NCBI RefSeq assembly: GCF_011813015.1
Contig: NZ_QHLQ01000007.1
Coordinates: forward strand, 1-64,000
DNA from: Parasedimentitalea denitrificans
GTDB taxonomy: Bacteria; Pseudomonadota; Alphaproteobacteria; Rhodobacterales; Rhodobacteraceae
Reading direction: 5' to 3'
DNA: 64,000 nt
Position numbers and translations under genes: made by a program. A model generated the notes under the pieces. It was not told where the DNA came from. It ran no database searches and saw only the letters and a program-made list of their open reading frames with translations. Below are positions 26,998 through 36,019 of the stretch, one piece after another. The number at the start of each line of letters is the position of its first letter. The stretch's first letter is position 1.

Positions 26998-27388
26998 AGG
27001 CAGTTTTCATGACGAACGAAGAGCGCAACATTCAACGTAAACGGACGGTGCATCAACAAGCCATTCAGACGTCCAAGACCTGATGGGGGAGAGCGACAGT
27101 CTGCATGTTTATACCGTTCCCAATAGAAGTTAGAAAGATTGCGCCGTTCACGGCTCAACATCTCCGCTCGAAAGCAGCTCAAACTACTGGATTTTCTAGC
27201 GTATTGTGCAAGATAGAAGCCGTCACCTGTGAGCTGGATCATGGGCTCAAGAACTTTGGGAGGCAATGATCTTCTATCAATTAATTGGTCCGCGCTTTAG
27301 TTAGGGAACCCGAGGCCCACAGTCATTGCTAGTGGTTTCTTAAGACGGTGCCCTGGCCCAAACCTCAGACGCAACCGAAGCACTGACT
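26998..27388. other. Gene-poor stretch at the start of the accessory island
   Basis: I see no credible gene. The minus-strand frame 26913-27266 overlaps ureG and has no recognisable domain. The heptamer ATAGAAG occurs three times (27123, 27213 and, inverted, 27271), which might be part of a transposon end, but no matching terminal repeat was found at the other side of the island. Confidence 0.4.
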
Positions 27389-29452
27389 TCAAACCACAGC
27401 ATCTGGCGCCGCGTGTTCCGACAAAAGTTCTGTGAGACGGTCCCCAGTCAGAACACTCGTCTCCATGAGAGACTTTGCCATCACCGTCAGCCGAGCGACT
27501 ATCGGCTCTAACCGACGCCGAGCTTCGACCTCTGCTGCCGCAATGAGCTCCGTGACCTCGGGCAGGTTGCAGTTGTACACGTCCCTCAGCAACGCTTCTG
27601 AGTTGCTTGCACCAAGCCAGATGGCCCCATTTTGCCCAAAACCAAATGAGCCAGCTTCATTGGCTGCCGAGATTGCGATCTTAGCGAGATCGGAATCGTG
27701 GTCTCCGCCAGAGCCGCTAGATGGCGTGCCAAGTAAAAGGATCTCCGCCATGCGCCCACCCATCAGGATTGTCCGATCACGATGCATTGTAGCTGCCGTG
27801 TGGACCATCTCCTGCCCAGTTATCCGGCACTCTCCCCCTTGTTCGGAGATCCTCAGAAACTCGACCGTTAACTCTTGATACGAGTTGCCCAAGAGCGCAT
27901 GCCCGCATTCGTGTACAGACATCCTGAACCGTAGATCTTCTGATAAATTGCGGAAGTCGCCATTCAGTGAATGAAGTATATCAGAAGTCGTCAGCTGGCG
28001 TTTCGTCCGGCGCGCAATTGCCCGCCCCTTCCTAACCGCGGCCGCACAGTCGGCACCGGTTTTCCCCAAGGCCTGTACTGAGCATGCTTGGAGATCGATA
28101 TCGGTTTCTTGGCGTTTCAGATGCTGTTTGAAGATCACTGCCAAGTCTGAGCGCTCTGGTAGTGGTATTGTTACGATATTGTCGAACCGTCCTGATCTTC
28201 TGATTGCAGCGGGGATCCTTTCCAAGTTATTTGCAGCGGCGACGACGCCGACTCCTTCGCACCCCCGGATGCCATCTAACTGTTCTAGAATGCCCTTGAC
28301 GGCTTTCGTGTCATAGCTGGAGTTCTTGCCGTCGGCATCCTTCTGGAAGCTGTCCATCTCATCAATGAACAGCACGGATGGTGAGTTCTTCTTGGCCTCT
28401 TCAAACGTATTTGACATCGCTCTTAAGAAATCCCCTAGGTGACCGCGCTTCTGCCACTCGGAAAAAGAACCCGCCACAAAAGAGATACCGCCAGTCCGAG
28501 ACATCGCCCGCGCCAGTTCTGTTTTGCCTGTACCAGGCGCACCAATTAATAGCAGCCCTCTGGGAACATCTGCCCAAGCAAGCTCACCTCGCTTGTAGCA
28601 AGCAAGCGCGTTCAACATATCCTGCGCTGCAATCTTAGCATCCCCGTATCCCACAAGCTGATCGAGCGGCACAACAGACTCCGCGATATCCGGCTTATCT
28701 TCGTCGTCTTCAGTCTGCTTTGGTGTGTTCGGACATCGGATTAGATAATCAATGGCGCCCACTGGATCTTTGGCCCGGCATGCGCAGATCAAATCGAACG
28801 GCGTAATGTGTTCGAACTGCTGATCTTCAGGCAAGTCTTTCAGAGCCGCAATGGCCGCAACTGTGGTTTCATCCGGATACTCGAAAGCTAAAACGAGTCC
28901 GATGATCTCCCTGTCGATCGGCCCTAGGACTACGATTTCATAGGGACAAGGTGGGATGAGTTTCTCAACCAGTACAGTTGTGTCTGCAATGTAGATAATC
29001 GGTTCGCCTGTCGATAACAGATCCGAAAACTCAGCCTCAGTTCGTATGGCGCTGGTGCGCTTGTCGAGTGTTCGGCAATGAATGGCATCCCCTACATCGC
29101 TGTAGTGTAAATTGCTGCTCTGAATGTACTGGTCCGCTGGCGCCGTTATCGTGATAGCGCGCGTGAGATCGCGTGACTGCAAGTCGGAACACACACACGT
29201 AATCGCTTTGTGACTGTACATGTCGAAAGAAACAGAGGATAGGCGACGGCAGAGCATGAGCACTGCGATGAAATGGCCTAACTTGACCTCATTGCCGTTG
29301 AAGACAGCGAAATCCATTGGCTCTTTGCCAGTCAAGCCGCTTTCCACTGCAAGCTCAGTCAATGGCTCCTCGCTGCCCACATCGACTAAGTATTCGAGAA
29401 TTTTAGTATGAGCCGTGACGGTCCAAATAGACGTTTGTTTGTTCTCTGGCAT
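27389..29452 (-). CDS. Soluble FtsH-like AAA+ ATPase with M41 zinc-peptidase domain
   Basis: A 687-residue protein. Residues 1-260 have no recognised domain and no membrane helix. An AAA+ module follows: Walker A GAPGTGKT (304-311), Walker B VLFIDEMD (360-367) and second region of homology AAIRRSGRFD (about 415-424). The C-terminal part has a zinc-peptidase motif HECGH (514-518) and a downstream acidic stretch GGDHDSD, whose Asp could be the third zinc ligand as in FtsH. True FtsH has two N-terminal transmembrane helices; this does not. ATG 29452 follows AGGAGGAA. It lies downstream of tnsA-tnsB on the same strand, but a terminator separates them. Function unknown: quality control, defence or transposon-linked. 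Confidence 0.82.
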   Translation of the reverse strand: MPENKQTSIWTVTAHTKILEYLVDVGSEEPLTELAVESGLTGKEPMDFAVFNGNEVKLGHFIAVLMLCRRLSSVSFDMYSHKAITCVCSDLQSRDLTRAITITAPADQYIQSSNLHYSDVGDAIHCRTLDKRTSAIRTEAEFSDLLSTGEPIIYIADTTVLVEKLIPPCPYEIVVLGPIDREIIGLVLAFEYPDETTVAAIAALKDLPEDQQFEHITPFDLICACRAKDPVGAIDYLIRCPNTPKQTEDDEDKPDIAESVVPLDQLVGYGDAKIAAQDMLNALACYKRGELAWADVPRGLLLIGAPGTGKTELARAMSRTGGISFVAGSFSEWQKRGHLGDFLRAMSNTFEEAKKNSPSVLFIDEMDSFQKDADGKNSSYDTKAVKGILEQLDGIRGCEGVGVVAAANNLERIPAAIRRSGRFDNIVTIPLPERSDLAVIFKQHLKRQETDIDLQACSVQALGKTGADCAAAVRKGRAIARRTKRQLTTSDILHSLNGDFRNLSEDLRFRMSVHECGHALLGNSYQELTVEFLRISEQGGECRITGQEMVHTAATMHRDRTILMGGRMAEILLLGTPSSGSGGDHDSDLAKIAISAANEAGSFGFGQNGAIWLGASNSEALLRDVYNCNLPEVTELIAAAEVEARRRLEPIVARLTVMAKSLMETSVLTGDRLTELLSEHAAPDAVV

Positions 29453-30158
29453 GGTCGAGCTTCCTCCTCGCAAAGTGGTACCGTTCACGGAAATACGTGT
29501 TGAAGTTCGTTTAGATCAGTGATGGTTCCGCTGGTTGTCATCGTTGCCGTGACACAGATGGAACATAACATAAATCGTCTTTCTTGTGAAGGCTCCCACG
29601 GAAGACCACATCAACCAAGCCATTGAGAAACCTATAAATTTCAGGGATCCACGCTTTTCGCAGGGTCTTCTTGCCCTCATCCGCAAGCATTGACTTCGGG
29701 GAAATGTCTGAGGGGTTTGGAAGTTTGAGGTGTACGGATGAAACGCGTCCCGCTTTTCGCATATCGTTTTTCAGCGAAATTGGAAAAGTTTGGCTGAACG
29801 CGATGACACTCGTTATCAATAGATCGAAGCCTCGCAGCCCACTCATCGACAGATCACATTCGAGATCTTAGGCCTCAATCCAAACAGGTGATTCTATCCA
29901 ATGCGTCTCAGAATAGCCTAGCTCAACCGCATCTAATTGATGCTCTTTGGCTGATCGGCCCCGGCATTTGGACCTAGCATCGTGCCGGTATAGCAAACGG
30001 AACAGAAAGCTTGACTGCGCGCCGAGTGTTCATCAATCGACTGTCGCACTCGTCGCTGCTTGCATATTTGCAGTAGGCGCTGGTGTTCGTTCATCGTGAG
30101 ACTGCAACTGGAGTACCAAAGGAAAACGCCGCAGCTTTGAGGGCCGCGGCGATCTGGA
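29453..30158. other. Intergenic stretch between the AAA+/M41 gene and tnsB
   Basis: About 700 bases with no gene I can support. The minus-strand frame 29538-29846 encodes 102 residues (starting MSGLRGFDLLITSVIAFSQT) with no recognised domain and could be a small unknown gene or a fragment. No Walker motifs of a TnsC/TniB ATPase occur in any minus-strand frame I read. The tnsB terminator lies at the right edge. Confidence 0.4.
30117..30150 (-). terminator. Rho-independent-like terminator after tnsB
   Basis: On the minus strand CGCCGC (30150-30145) pairs with GCGGCG (30132-30127), and the stem is followed by TTTTCCTTT. It begins nine bases past the tnsB stop, so the tnsA-tnsB transcript probably ends here, before the AAA+/M41 gene. 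Confidence 0.6.
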
Positions 30159-32381
30159 TCATTTTCTTTTTTTGCTACTTTTTCGGTTCCGTGAGCCTGA
30201 TCTGAACCGGTCCATTTGTGTTTTGGGCTCATCTTCAAGGTTGTCCGGATCTTCCTCATCGTCTGCAACTGCCTGCATTCCCCGGCCCGTCTCGAAGCCG
30301 CCTTGCGTCAGCGGATCGACATATTCATCACGGCCGATGAACGGCTTTTCATGCTGTCCCTTGCCGAACTCCAATTCGTTCTTGGCGCGCTCAACTTCTG
30401 CTTTGGTGTATCCGAAAATGCCGATGTCAGAAGATTGCATGATGGTGGCCGCAAGACTGTGCCAACGATTATGTGCTTCACGACGGGCCCCCTCTTGCTC
30501 ACGGGCTTCCGCATCTGCTTTGAGACGTTGCAGTTTTCTCTCCTCCTGCCATTCACGCAGCGATTTGCCCGCCATTTCCGGGTCACGGCTACGAACACTG
30601 ATCAATTCGCCATTCGCAAGCACTGAAATGCCACCCAGATCATAAGGATCAACCATGATTTCCACACTCTCACCGGGCGCTGCGATGCGATCAACAAGGC
30701 GAGCCCTGCGTTGGTGGCGGATGAACTCGTTAGAATAGACCGCACCCGCAAAGCGGATACCCTCTGCACTGACCTTTGCGGTTGTATGATAGCCACATGC
30801 TTCGCGAAACTGCGCTGGTGATGGCAATTGTGTGATGTCATACTCCACGCCTTGCGAAAGCTTTTCCCACTTTGCTGCCGGTGTTTGACCGTTGAGTCCT
30901 CGATGCCGCGACTTATGGTATTCTGCGATAAACAGCAGGAATAATGTTTGAAACTCATCAAAGCAGATGCACACCTCCGACAGGTACTTCCGGTCGTTTC
31001 GCGCCTGTGGATTCTGGGCAGTGTAGCCCGGCAAGTACCGCGCAAACTTCAAGTCACAAGTCCAGAAGAAGCGCTCCATTGCACCTCTTAGATGGGATAC
31101 ACCCGCCGCGCCGTTCATTTGGCTGCTCGACAATAGCCGGACAGCGTTTGAGAACATCGCACCTCCGAATGGTTCTTTTCCGAACTCGGAACCACTGTCA
31201 TTGCTGCCTTCCTGCATTAGGCACACATAGTTCCAATCAGAGTCTTTGATCCCTATCTCACGAAGAAGATAGGTCTTGTCTCTATAAATCATGCGCAGGC
31301 ATTCCAGAGAGGCCTCTTGGTTAGGAGTCTTGCTGAAAGAAACGCCAACAATCGCACGCGTGCTTAGGTCTTCAGCCGCAGTCACCCACGGGCTGATGAA
31401 CTTGACTTCCTTGCGCTTCTCTTCCGTCATCCTATTGTATTCTTCACGCGTGCAATCGAGCACTTTCATGTGAGCTCGCCAGGCATCAAACTGCACTAGC
31501 TGTCCGATCGCCGAAGCGCTCCGGCCCTGTTCTACAAAACCGAACTCTCGGACTGCCGCCGAATATCCTTCTCGTTGCATCTTTACTTCAAAAGGATCGA
31601 GATACAGTCCGATCCATCGTTCGTACTGCCGCTGAGAGAGTACCTTGATCAAGGGACGGCCGATTGAAGCCCGATAAGTATTCTCTTCTTCCACATCATC
31701 GAGCATGTCATCGATGACCTTTTTCATGGATGCTGGATAACTTGTGGCGTATTTCCCAAGCCGCTGCATTACAAAGAAAAAATCCGCGCTTGCTTGCAGA
31801 TCGAGATCGATCGGATCGGATTTTGTGGGGAGGAATACATTTTGGTTTCCATTCGAACGCCGATATTTTCGGAATGTATCCAGCAACGTGCTGTTTGCAG
31901 GAAGCCTGTGAAGCCGTTGCGCCGCGTTAGGTTTCTGCGTTCCATAGAACTTGCGCGATTGGTAAGTTTCATAGTCATCGATGAGGGAAGCTCGGAACTC
32001 CCCAACGCCTTCGCGCGTAAGCTTCATGCCCATCGCGTGATACCGTTCCATCAAGCGGCACTGCTGTACAATCAATTCGACCCGTTCCCGCTGGTGCGCA
32101 TTGGCACCATTCAGCTCACGGGAGCCATAGAGTTCTCGATCGCGCATACGCGTAGCGCTGTAATAACCGCGCTGAACTTCCATGACCTCAGTATCAATGA
32201 GATGGCGGATTTCTTCGGGGCGAAACTTGCGAATTTCAAGCTCACCGTCGCGACCTTTGACAGACATGCGGTACCGCTTGATCTCCTTCGAGTGTTTGTC
32301 GATTTCCGGCGCGATACTCGATACACGGCAACCCTCATAGGTCACCAAGTCATTTGGGGTCAGGTTCTGAAAATAGGTCAT
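30159..32381 (-). CDS. tnsB: TnsB/TniA-type DDE transposase (Mu transposase C-terminal family)
   Basis: A 740-residue transposase of the Tn7/Tn5053/Mu superfamily, which joins transposon 3' ends to target DNA. N-terminal DNA-binding region, then an RNase H-fold core with a plausible catalytic triad: D299 (QFDAWRAHM), D395 (EGSNDSGSEFG) and E436 (LRGAMERFFW). It is followed by the Mu-C beta-barrel region (YSNEFIRHQ, SVEIMVDPYDLG). The C-terminal 90 residues are acidic and then very basic (RSGSRNRKSSKKRK), where TnsB proteins contact TnsC. The start overlaps the tnsA stop (ATGA). It appears intact. Confidence 0.87.
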   Translation of the reverse strand: MTYFQNLTPNDLVTYEGCRVSSIAPEIDKHSKEIKRYRMSVKGRDGELEIRKFRPEEIRHLIDTEVMEVQRGYYSATRMRDRELYGSRELNGANAHQRERVELIVQQCRLMERYHAMGMKLTREGVGEFRASLIDDYETYQSRKFYGTQKPNAAQRLHRLPANSTLLDTFRKYRRSNGNQNVFLPTKSDPIDLDLQASADFFFVMQRLGKYATSYPASMKKVIDDMLDDVEEENTYRASIGRPLIKVLSQRQYERWIGLYLDPFEVKMQREGYSAAVREFGFVEQGRSASAIGQLVQFDAWRAHMKVLDCTREEYNRMTEEKRKEVKFISPWVTAAEDLSTRAIVGVSFSKTPNQEASLECLRMIYRDKTYLLREIGIKDSDWNYVCLMQEGSNDSGSEFGKEPFGGAMFSNAVRLLSSSQMNGAAGVSHLRGAMERFFWTCDLKFARYLPGYTAQNPQARNDRKYLSEVCICFDEFQTLFLLFIAEYHKSRHRGLNGQTPAAKWEKLSQGVEYDITQLPSPAQFREACGYHTTAKVSAEGIRFAGAVYSNEFIRHQRRARLVDRIAAPGESVEIMVDPYDLGGISVLANGELISVRSRDPEMAGKSLREWQEERKLQRLKADAEAREQEGARREAHNRWHSLAATIMQSSDIGIFGYTKAEVERAKNELEFGKGQHEKPFIGRDEYVDPLTQGGFETGRGMQAVADDEEDPDNLEDEPKTQMDRFRSGSRNRKSSKKRK

Positions 32382-33142
32382 GCTGCCGCGCTCCAGAGTT
32401 CAGTTGTTGGGCTGAATGGATCGAGAAGGTCTTTGCGAATATCACCATCACCCACTAATCGGATGACCGCGCGATGCGCACGATGTTCGAGGCCTGAGGC
32501 ATCAACGATTTCCTGGAAGCTGAACCCCTCCCCGAGATCCTGGGCGAGATCAGCCATGGTTTTGTCCGCTTCCGGGTCCCAGCCGCGACGGGCTTTATGA
32601 ATTGCTTCCGCGCAAGCGCGATAATTCGGATGGAAGACGTAGCGAGAGGTCACCGCGAACCGGTCGGCAACTTCTATTGGCGTTTGAGTTGCAATGTTTT
32701 TGACTTCACGAATGTAGGACTGTCGGCGAGCCTTGTTGTCATACTTGACTGAAACCAGAACTTCCTCTCCATCGCGGAGCAGAGCGTGAGCGTCCACTCG
32801 CGTGAAAGTCTTCCTGCCATCCTCGTCATAAAACGGAACCTTCGTCAGCTGTTCTTTGAAATTGATCACATCGGGGTGACCGGCGATGTTCGTATAAACT
32901 TGAGCCTCTTCGAAAGAGGCACACCAGAACTCCTGAAACGCGGCGCGGCGATGCAAGCGCGTCAGAAAGGCCACCCGGCAGGTGCCACTAGACTTCCCGA
33001 TCTCATCTTTCTTCAGGTGCGTGCGAATAATCTTGTGAGGATCATCCGGATCGGCAAGCGGTGGAGGCGAAAAAGTTGCCTGCCAAAGATGAGGCAAGGC
33101 GGCGTGCGGGTGGTCTGTCGCGATCTCTACTACGTTTTTCAT
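32378..33142 (-). CDS. tnsA: TnsA-like endonuclease of a Tn7-type element
   Basis: A 254-residue protein with the TnsA catalytic pattern of the restriction-endonuclease fold: Glu at 78/79 (SFEEAQVYT), Asp117 (FTRVDAHAL) and the SVK triad at 131-133 (VLVSVKYDNKAR). TnsA cuts the 5' ends of the transposon so that excision is by double-strand breaks (cut and paste). The C-terminal helical part is the TnsB/TnsC-contacting region in Tn7. AGGAAAG precedes ATG 33142. It forms a two-gene operon with tnsB. Confidence 0.8.
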   Translation of the reverse strand: MKNVVEIATDHPHAALPHLWQATFSPPPLADPDDPHKIIRTHLKKDEIGKSSGTCRVAFLTRLHRRAAFQEFWCASFEEAQVYTNIAGHPDVINFKEQLTKVPFYDEDGRKTFTRVDAHALLRDGEEVLVSVKYDNKARRQSYIREVKNIATQTPIEVADRFAVTSRYVFHPNYRACAEAIHKARRGWDPEADKTMADLAQDLGEGFSFQEIVDASGLEHRAHRAVIRLVGDGDIRKDLLDPFSPTTELWSAAA

Positions 33143-33921
33143 AGCATAACTTTCCTATTCGCGCCGGTGAGTTCGACGCGTCCAGTGATGGGTGATCGCC
33201 CTATCGGGCAAATATTGGTGATGGCTGCAGAAGACCTGCCCGTTGCGCGAGTAGCGCACAGGTGAGTTGCCATCGATTTTTCCGAAGGCGAACTTGTACA
33301 AGAAAGGTGGTTCGACTAGTTTATCGGTATCTTAAGTCGATCTACAGTCAGCCCCCTTTGTGTCAGGAAACTTCAGCGCCCTGCGCTGTTTTGGGGTGTT
33401 GAGTAGTTTTGCTGTTCCTTTCTCCGTATCGCATGTGGAGCACCGCACGCGGTCGCCCCTTCCAGAACTGGTTTGGTGGTGTTGCCGCCGTTTTCGGCGA
33501 CTTACTTGTTCTGCTCGATGCTACCGGATGTGAGATCATCTCACATTCGATCGGAAAAGCTCTCCGTGGGGTCCATGTCATGGCATCAGACGACTCACAG
33601 ATTATGATTTATTAGAGCACATCCCCAGGCATCGAGTCCAATTACTGTTTAGTATCAGCGAATTACGTGGCGCCCAACTTTCTCGCAAGGCATAAGTTCA
33701 ACCATTTCTCTCTTCCTTCCTGTTTCTTTTCTCAGCCGTTTCTTCGATCAGCGTTGCCACTGTCAAATTCGCAAGTAGGCGCAAAAAATCTCTTCCGATA
33801 CAGCAAACAGGCCTTCGATTATATAGAAAACTCAACAGATGTTCGCTGGTACAGCGTTTCGTATACATCCGGGTGGGCCTACTAAAGTCTTACCGCTTTT
33901 AGGCGCAGGGTGTTTACGTAT
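33143..33921. other. Long gap upstream of tnsA, possible transposon end region
   Basis: About 780 bases with overlapping short frames on both strands (33363-33581 minus, 33409-33615 plus), neither with recognisable features. GGTGAGTT recurs at 33168 and 33261, with a related GGTGGTTCGACTA at 33308, which might be TnsB-binding repeats, since Tn7-type ends normally lie just upstream of tnsA. No clear TGT...ACA boundary could be fixed by eye. Confidence 0.35.
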
Positions 33922-34437
33922 TCAGAGATTTTCCGACAAAGTTTCAAAGGGATCGCTCGTGGCTTCCGTGCAGATGCACTTGGCGAGCAGTCCAGAACCG
34001 TCGGGAGCCAGGTCTTGCTTCAAGATCTTCCTAACACGCTGGGCCGTCGGATAAGGAACGCCGAGAAAGTCGGCGAGAGCGTGAATGCCGTAGTCATAAC
34101 GTTCATTGGCAGCGCGCCATCGAATGTACTCTTCTGCCGCGTCGAACCAGCATTGTGGTGACAGTTTACTTGAGTGCAGCACGGTGCCGGTCAGAACAGT
34201 AAACTGGTATCTGCAATCGCGGCAGTGGTAGACTTTTCGCAACTCGAGATAGCCGACATTCTTGGTGTCGCATCTTAGGCAAGTGACCCCAATTGGCCAG
34301 CGGACCGCGGCAAGTCGGTCACGGCAGTCGGATTCTGTTTCGAAGGTAGAAGCCACGCCGTCTACTGGGAGCTGTTGCCCTAGAGTTTGCCAATATTGGA
34401 AGTTCTGGAAATCGTCGGATGGAGGCTTCTTGGTCAT
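33922..34437 (-). CDS. Orphan IS1595-type zinc-ribbon protein lacking the DDE domain
   Basis: A 171-residue protein. Its N-terminal half matches the zinc-ribbon domain of IS1595-family transposases: WPIGVTCLRCDTKNVGYLE, then YHCRDCRYQFTVLTGTVLH with CxxC pairs, then a helix-turn-helix-like helical region (LADFLGVPYPTAQRVRKIL). The frame ends after this, and no DDE catalytic domain follows in any frame. It is either a truncated transposase or a stand-alone DNA-binding protein kept by the island. ATG 34437 is the first ATG; an upstream TTG at 34473 is possible. Confidence 0.68.
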   Translation of the reverse strand: MTKKPPSDDFQNFQYWQTLGQQLPVDGVASTFETESDCRDRLAAVRWPIGVTCLRCDTKNVGYLELRKVYHCRDCRYQFTVLTGTVLHSSKLSPQCWFDAAEEYIRWRAANERYDYGIHALADFLGVPYPTAQRVRKILKQDLAPDGSGLLAKCICTEATSDPFETLSENL

Positions 34438-34683
34438 AGAAGTGATGTACTTCACTAGCTGGGCCGACTGCAATCACTGGTGAAGGTTTCGGGAGTTCGG
34501 CGGCACTCGCGGCCATGACCCGAAGGTAGCTTTCGATATAATTATCCAAATGCTCTAAGCTGAGGCAGGTAACGGCCCTCAGCCCACATTCGTGACCAAT
34601 GCAGCGAATAGTCGGAACGAGCCCAAGATGCCGGATGCTGCGAGATGCACCAAGGTCAGCTCTTCCTCATATTACGAATTGGC

Positions 34684-35280
34684 TTAAGTGATGATGCTCG
34701 TAAGGAGTTGTTTGGTCATCAATGTCGCGTCGGCCCATGGGTAGTCAGGAATAGTAATCATGCAAAAAGCGATCCCGATCATTCCAGATATGAGTGTGTC
34801 AGTTCTCATTTTAACGTCATGTTCTTGTGGAAGAACATTTCGAATCAAATCCGAAAACATCAAGACGTGTGCCAAGGTATTGTCGTCCATAACGAATGTA
34901 CTGACATCCGCCCGCGTCACATCGTTAGACATAAAGACAAGTCGAAAATGATCAGGGTGATCGATCCAATAGGCGATAAAGGTTTGTGCGGCTGTTTGTA
35001 GCCGTTCACTCGGAACAACGACCGATTTCAGCTTTTTCTCGATGTCATGTGACATGTCCGTGAGGACGTCTGCCCAAAGGTATCGAAGAATATCCGTCTT
35101 GCCCTCAAAATGCGCATAGATTGTCATCGGGGCGCATCCGACCTCTCTGGCCAAACGGCGCATTGAAACCGCCCCGAAGCCTTCCGTGCGGTAAATCTCA
35201 AGCGCGTGTTTCCCGATCTTTGATCGGAACTCCAGAATTTCAGCCTTGCTGCGGGGTGGCCTGCCAGCGGTTCTAGCCAT
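34684..35280 (-). CDS. TetR-family transcriptional regulator
   Basis: A 198-residue TetR/AcrR regulator. The N-terminal helix-turn-helix is MRRLAREVGCAPMTIYAHFEGKTDILRYLW; the remaining helices form the ligand and dimerisation domain (TetR_C_33-like: YWIDHPDHFRLVFMSND). Divergent from a DUF4345 membrane protein gene across a 125-base gap that carries two copies of a likely operator. Ligand unknown. Confidence 0.9.
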   Translation of the reverse strand: MARTAGRPPRSKAEILEFRSKIGKHALEIYRTEGFGAVSMRRLAREVGCAPMTIYAHFEGKTDILRYLWADVLTDMSHDIEKKLKSVVVPSERLQTAAQTFIAYWIDHPDHFRLVFMSNDVTRADVSTFVMDDNTLAHVLMFSDLIRNVLPQEHDVKMRTDTLISGMIGIAFCMITIPDYPWADATLMTKQLLTSIIT

Positions 35281-35302
35281 AGTTAGGCCCTCTTCAGTTT
35301 AT

Positions 35303-35374
35303 TATAGAACGCGTCCCAAATAATGCTTGCCTTGTCAAGATCACATTAATATAGAACGCGTACCAATTATTATG
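35303..35374 (+). promoter_or_regulatory. Duplicated candidate TetR operator
   Basis: ATAGAACGCGT occurs twice (35305-35315 and 35351-35361), followed by CCCAAATAAT and ACCAATTATTA respectively, 46 bases apart. Each site centres on the self-complementary ACGCGT with AT-rich flanks that are partly symmetric, as expected for a TetR dimer site. The first copy lies close to the tetR start and the second close to the DUF4345 gene, so one regulator may repress both. Confidence 0.6.
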
Positions 35375-35405
35375 GACCCACAGGCGTGCATTTAGGAAAC
35401 GTGAA

Positions 35406-35849
35406 ATGAACAAGACAAACTTACTGAACTCGGTTGTTGTGATCGTTGGCGCTGTAATCGTCTTCCTAGGTTTGAATGTCGGCCTAGGCGGGATAAAGAC
35501 ACTGGGATGGCAATCGACGCGCGATTTTGTTTCGATCACAGATGCTGCAACATTCCATGCTCAAGATAGCCACATTCGGTTCATTGGTGGGGTCTGGTTT
35601 GGCGTCGGTGCTGCGTTCATGATTGGCGGCTTTGCAATGCGCATGTTTCGCTCAACTTTGATTATTCTGTCGGCTATGGTCGCAATCGCGGGTCTGTTTC
35701 GACTTAACGGCATGGACACTGAGGTCATATTTAGCGCAGCGATTGCCCCGTCACTGGCATTTGAGCTGGTGGGTTTTCCGCTGCTTGCTTTGTGGCTGAT
35801 GGCGTCTGGCAAACGGGACACAAAGGTAATCAAGGATGAGAAATCCTGA
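35406..35849 (+). CDS. DUF4345 membrane protein
   Basis: A 147-residue inner-membrane protein with four hydrophobic segments (SVVVIVGAVIVFLGLNVG, FIGGVWFGVGAAFMIGG, LIILSAMVAIAGLF, LAFELVGFPLLALWLM), fitting the DUF4345 family. ATG 35406 follows AGGAAAC. It is divergent from a TetR gene with shared operators, a pairing that suggests control by a small molecule. Function of the family is unknown. Confidence 0.85.
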   Translation: MNKTNLLNSVVVIVGAVIVFLGLNVGLGGIKTLGWQSTRDFVSITDAATFHAQDSHIRFIGGVWFGVGAAFMIGGFAMRMFRSTLIILSAMVAIAGLFRLNGMDTEVIFSAAIAPSLAFELVGFPLLALWLMASGKRDTKVIKDEKS

Positions 35850-36019
35850 TAGCGGACATCTACTCGATTGATTTGGAGGTCAGTTTTGTCCGCAGTGCAG
35901 ACTTCCATGGCCAGCGCAGCGCACGGCTCCTTACCGCCCTTTCTGCCAATAATACTACACTGATGGAGGCATCTTTGAGCGCGTTTGACAGATTAATGCT
36001 TGGCTCCTACCTGAGCCCT

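Noticed and set aside
29538..29846. Minus-strand frame of 102 codons as a TnsC/TniB remnant
   Set aside because: It has no Walker A or B motif or other AAA+ feature; at best a small unknown gene.
33363..33615. Overlapping short ORFs on both strands upstream of tnsA
   Set aside because: Neither product shows a domain, signal or ribosome site, and they occupy the same DNA on opposite strands.
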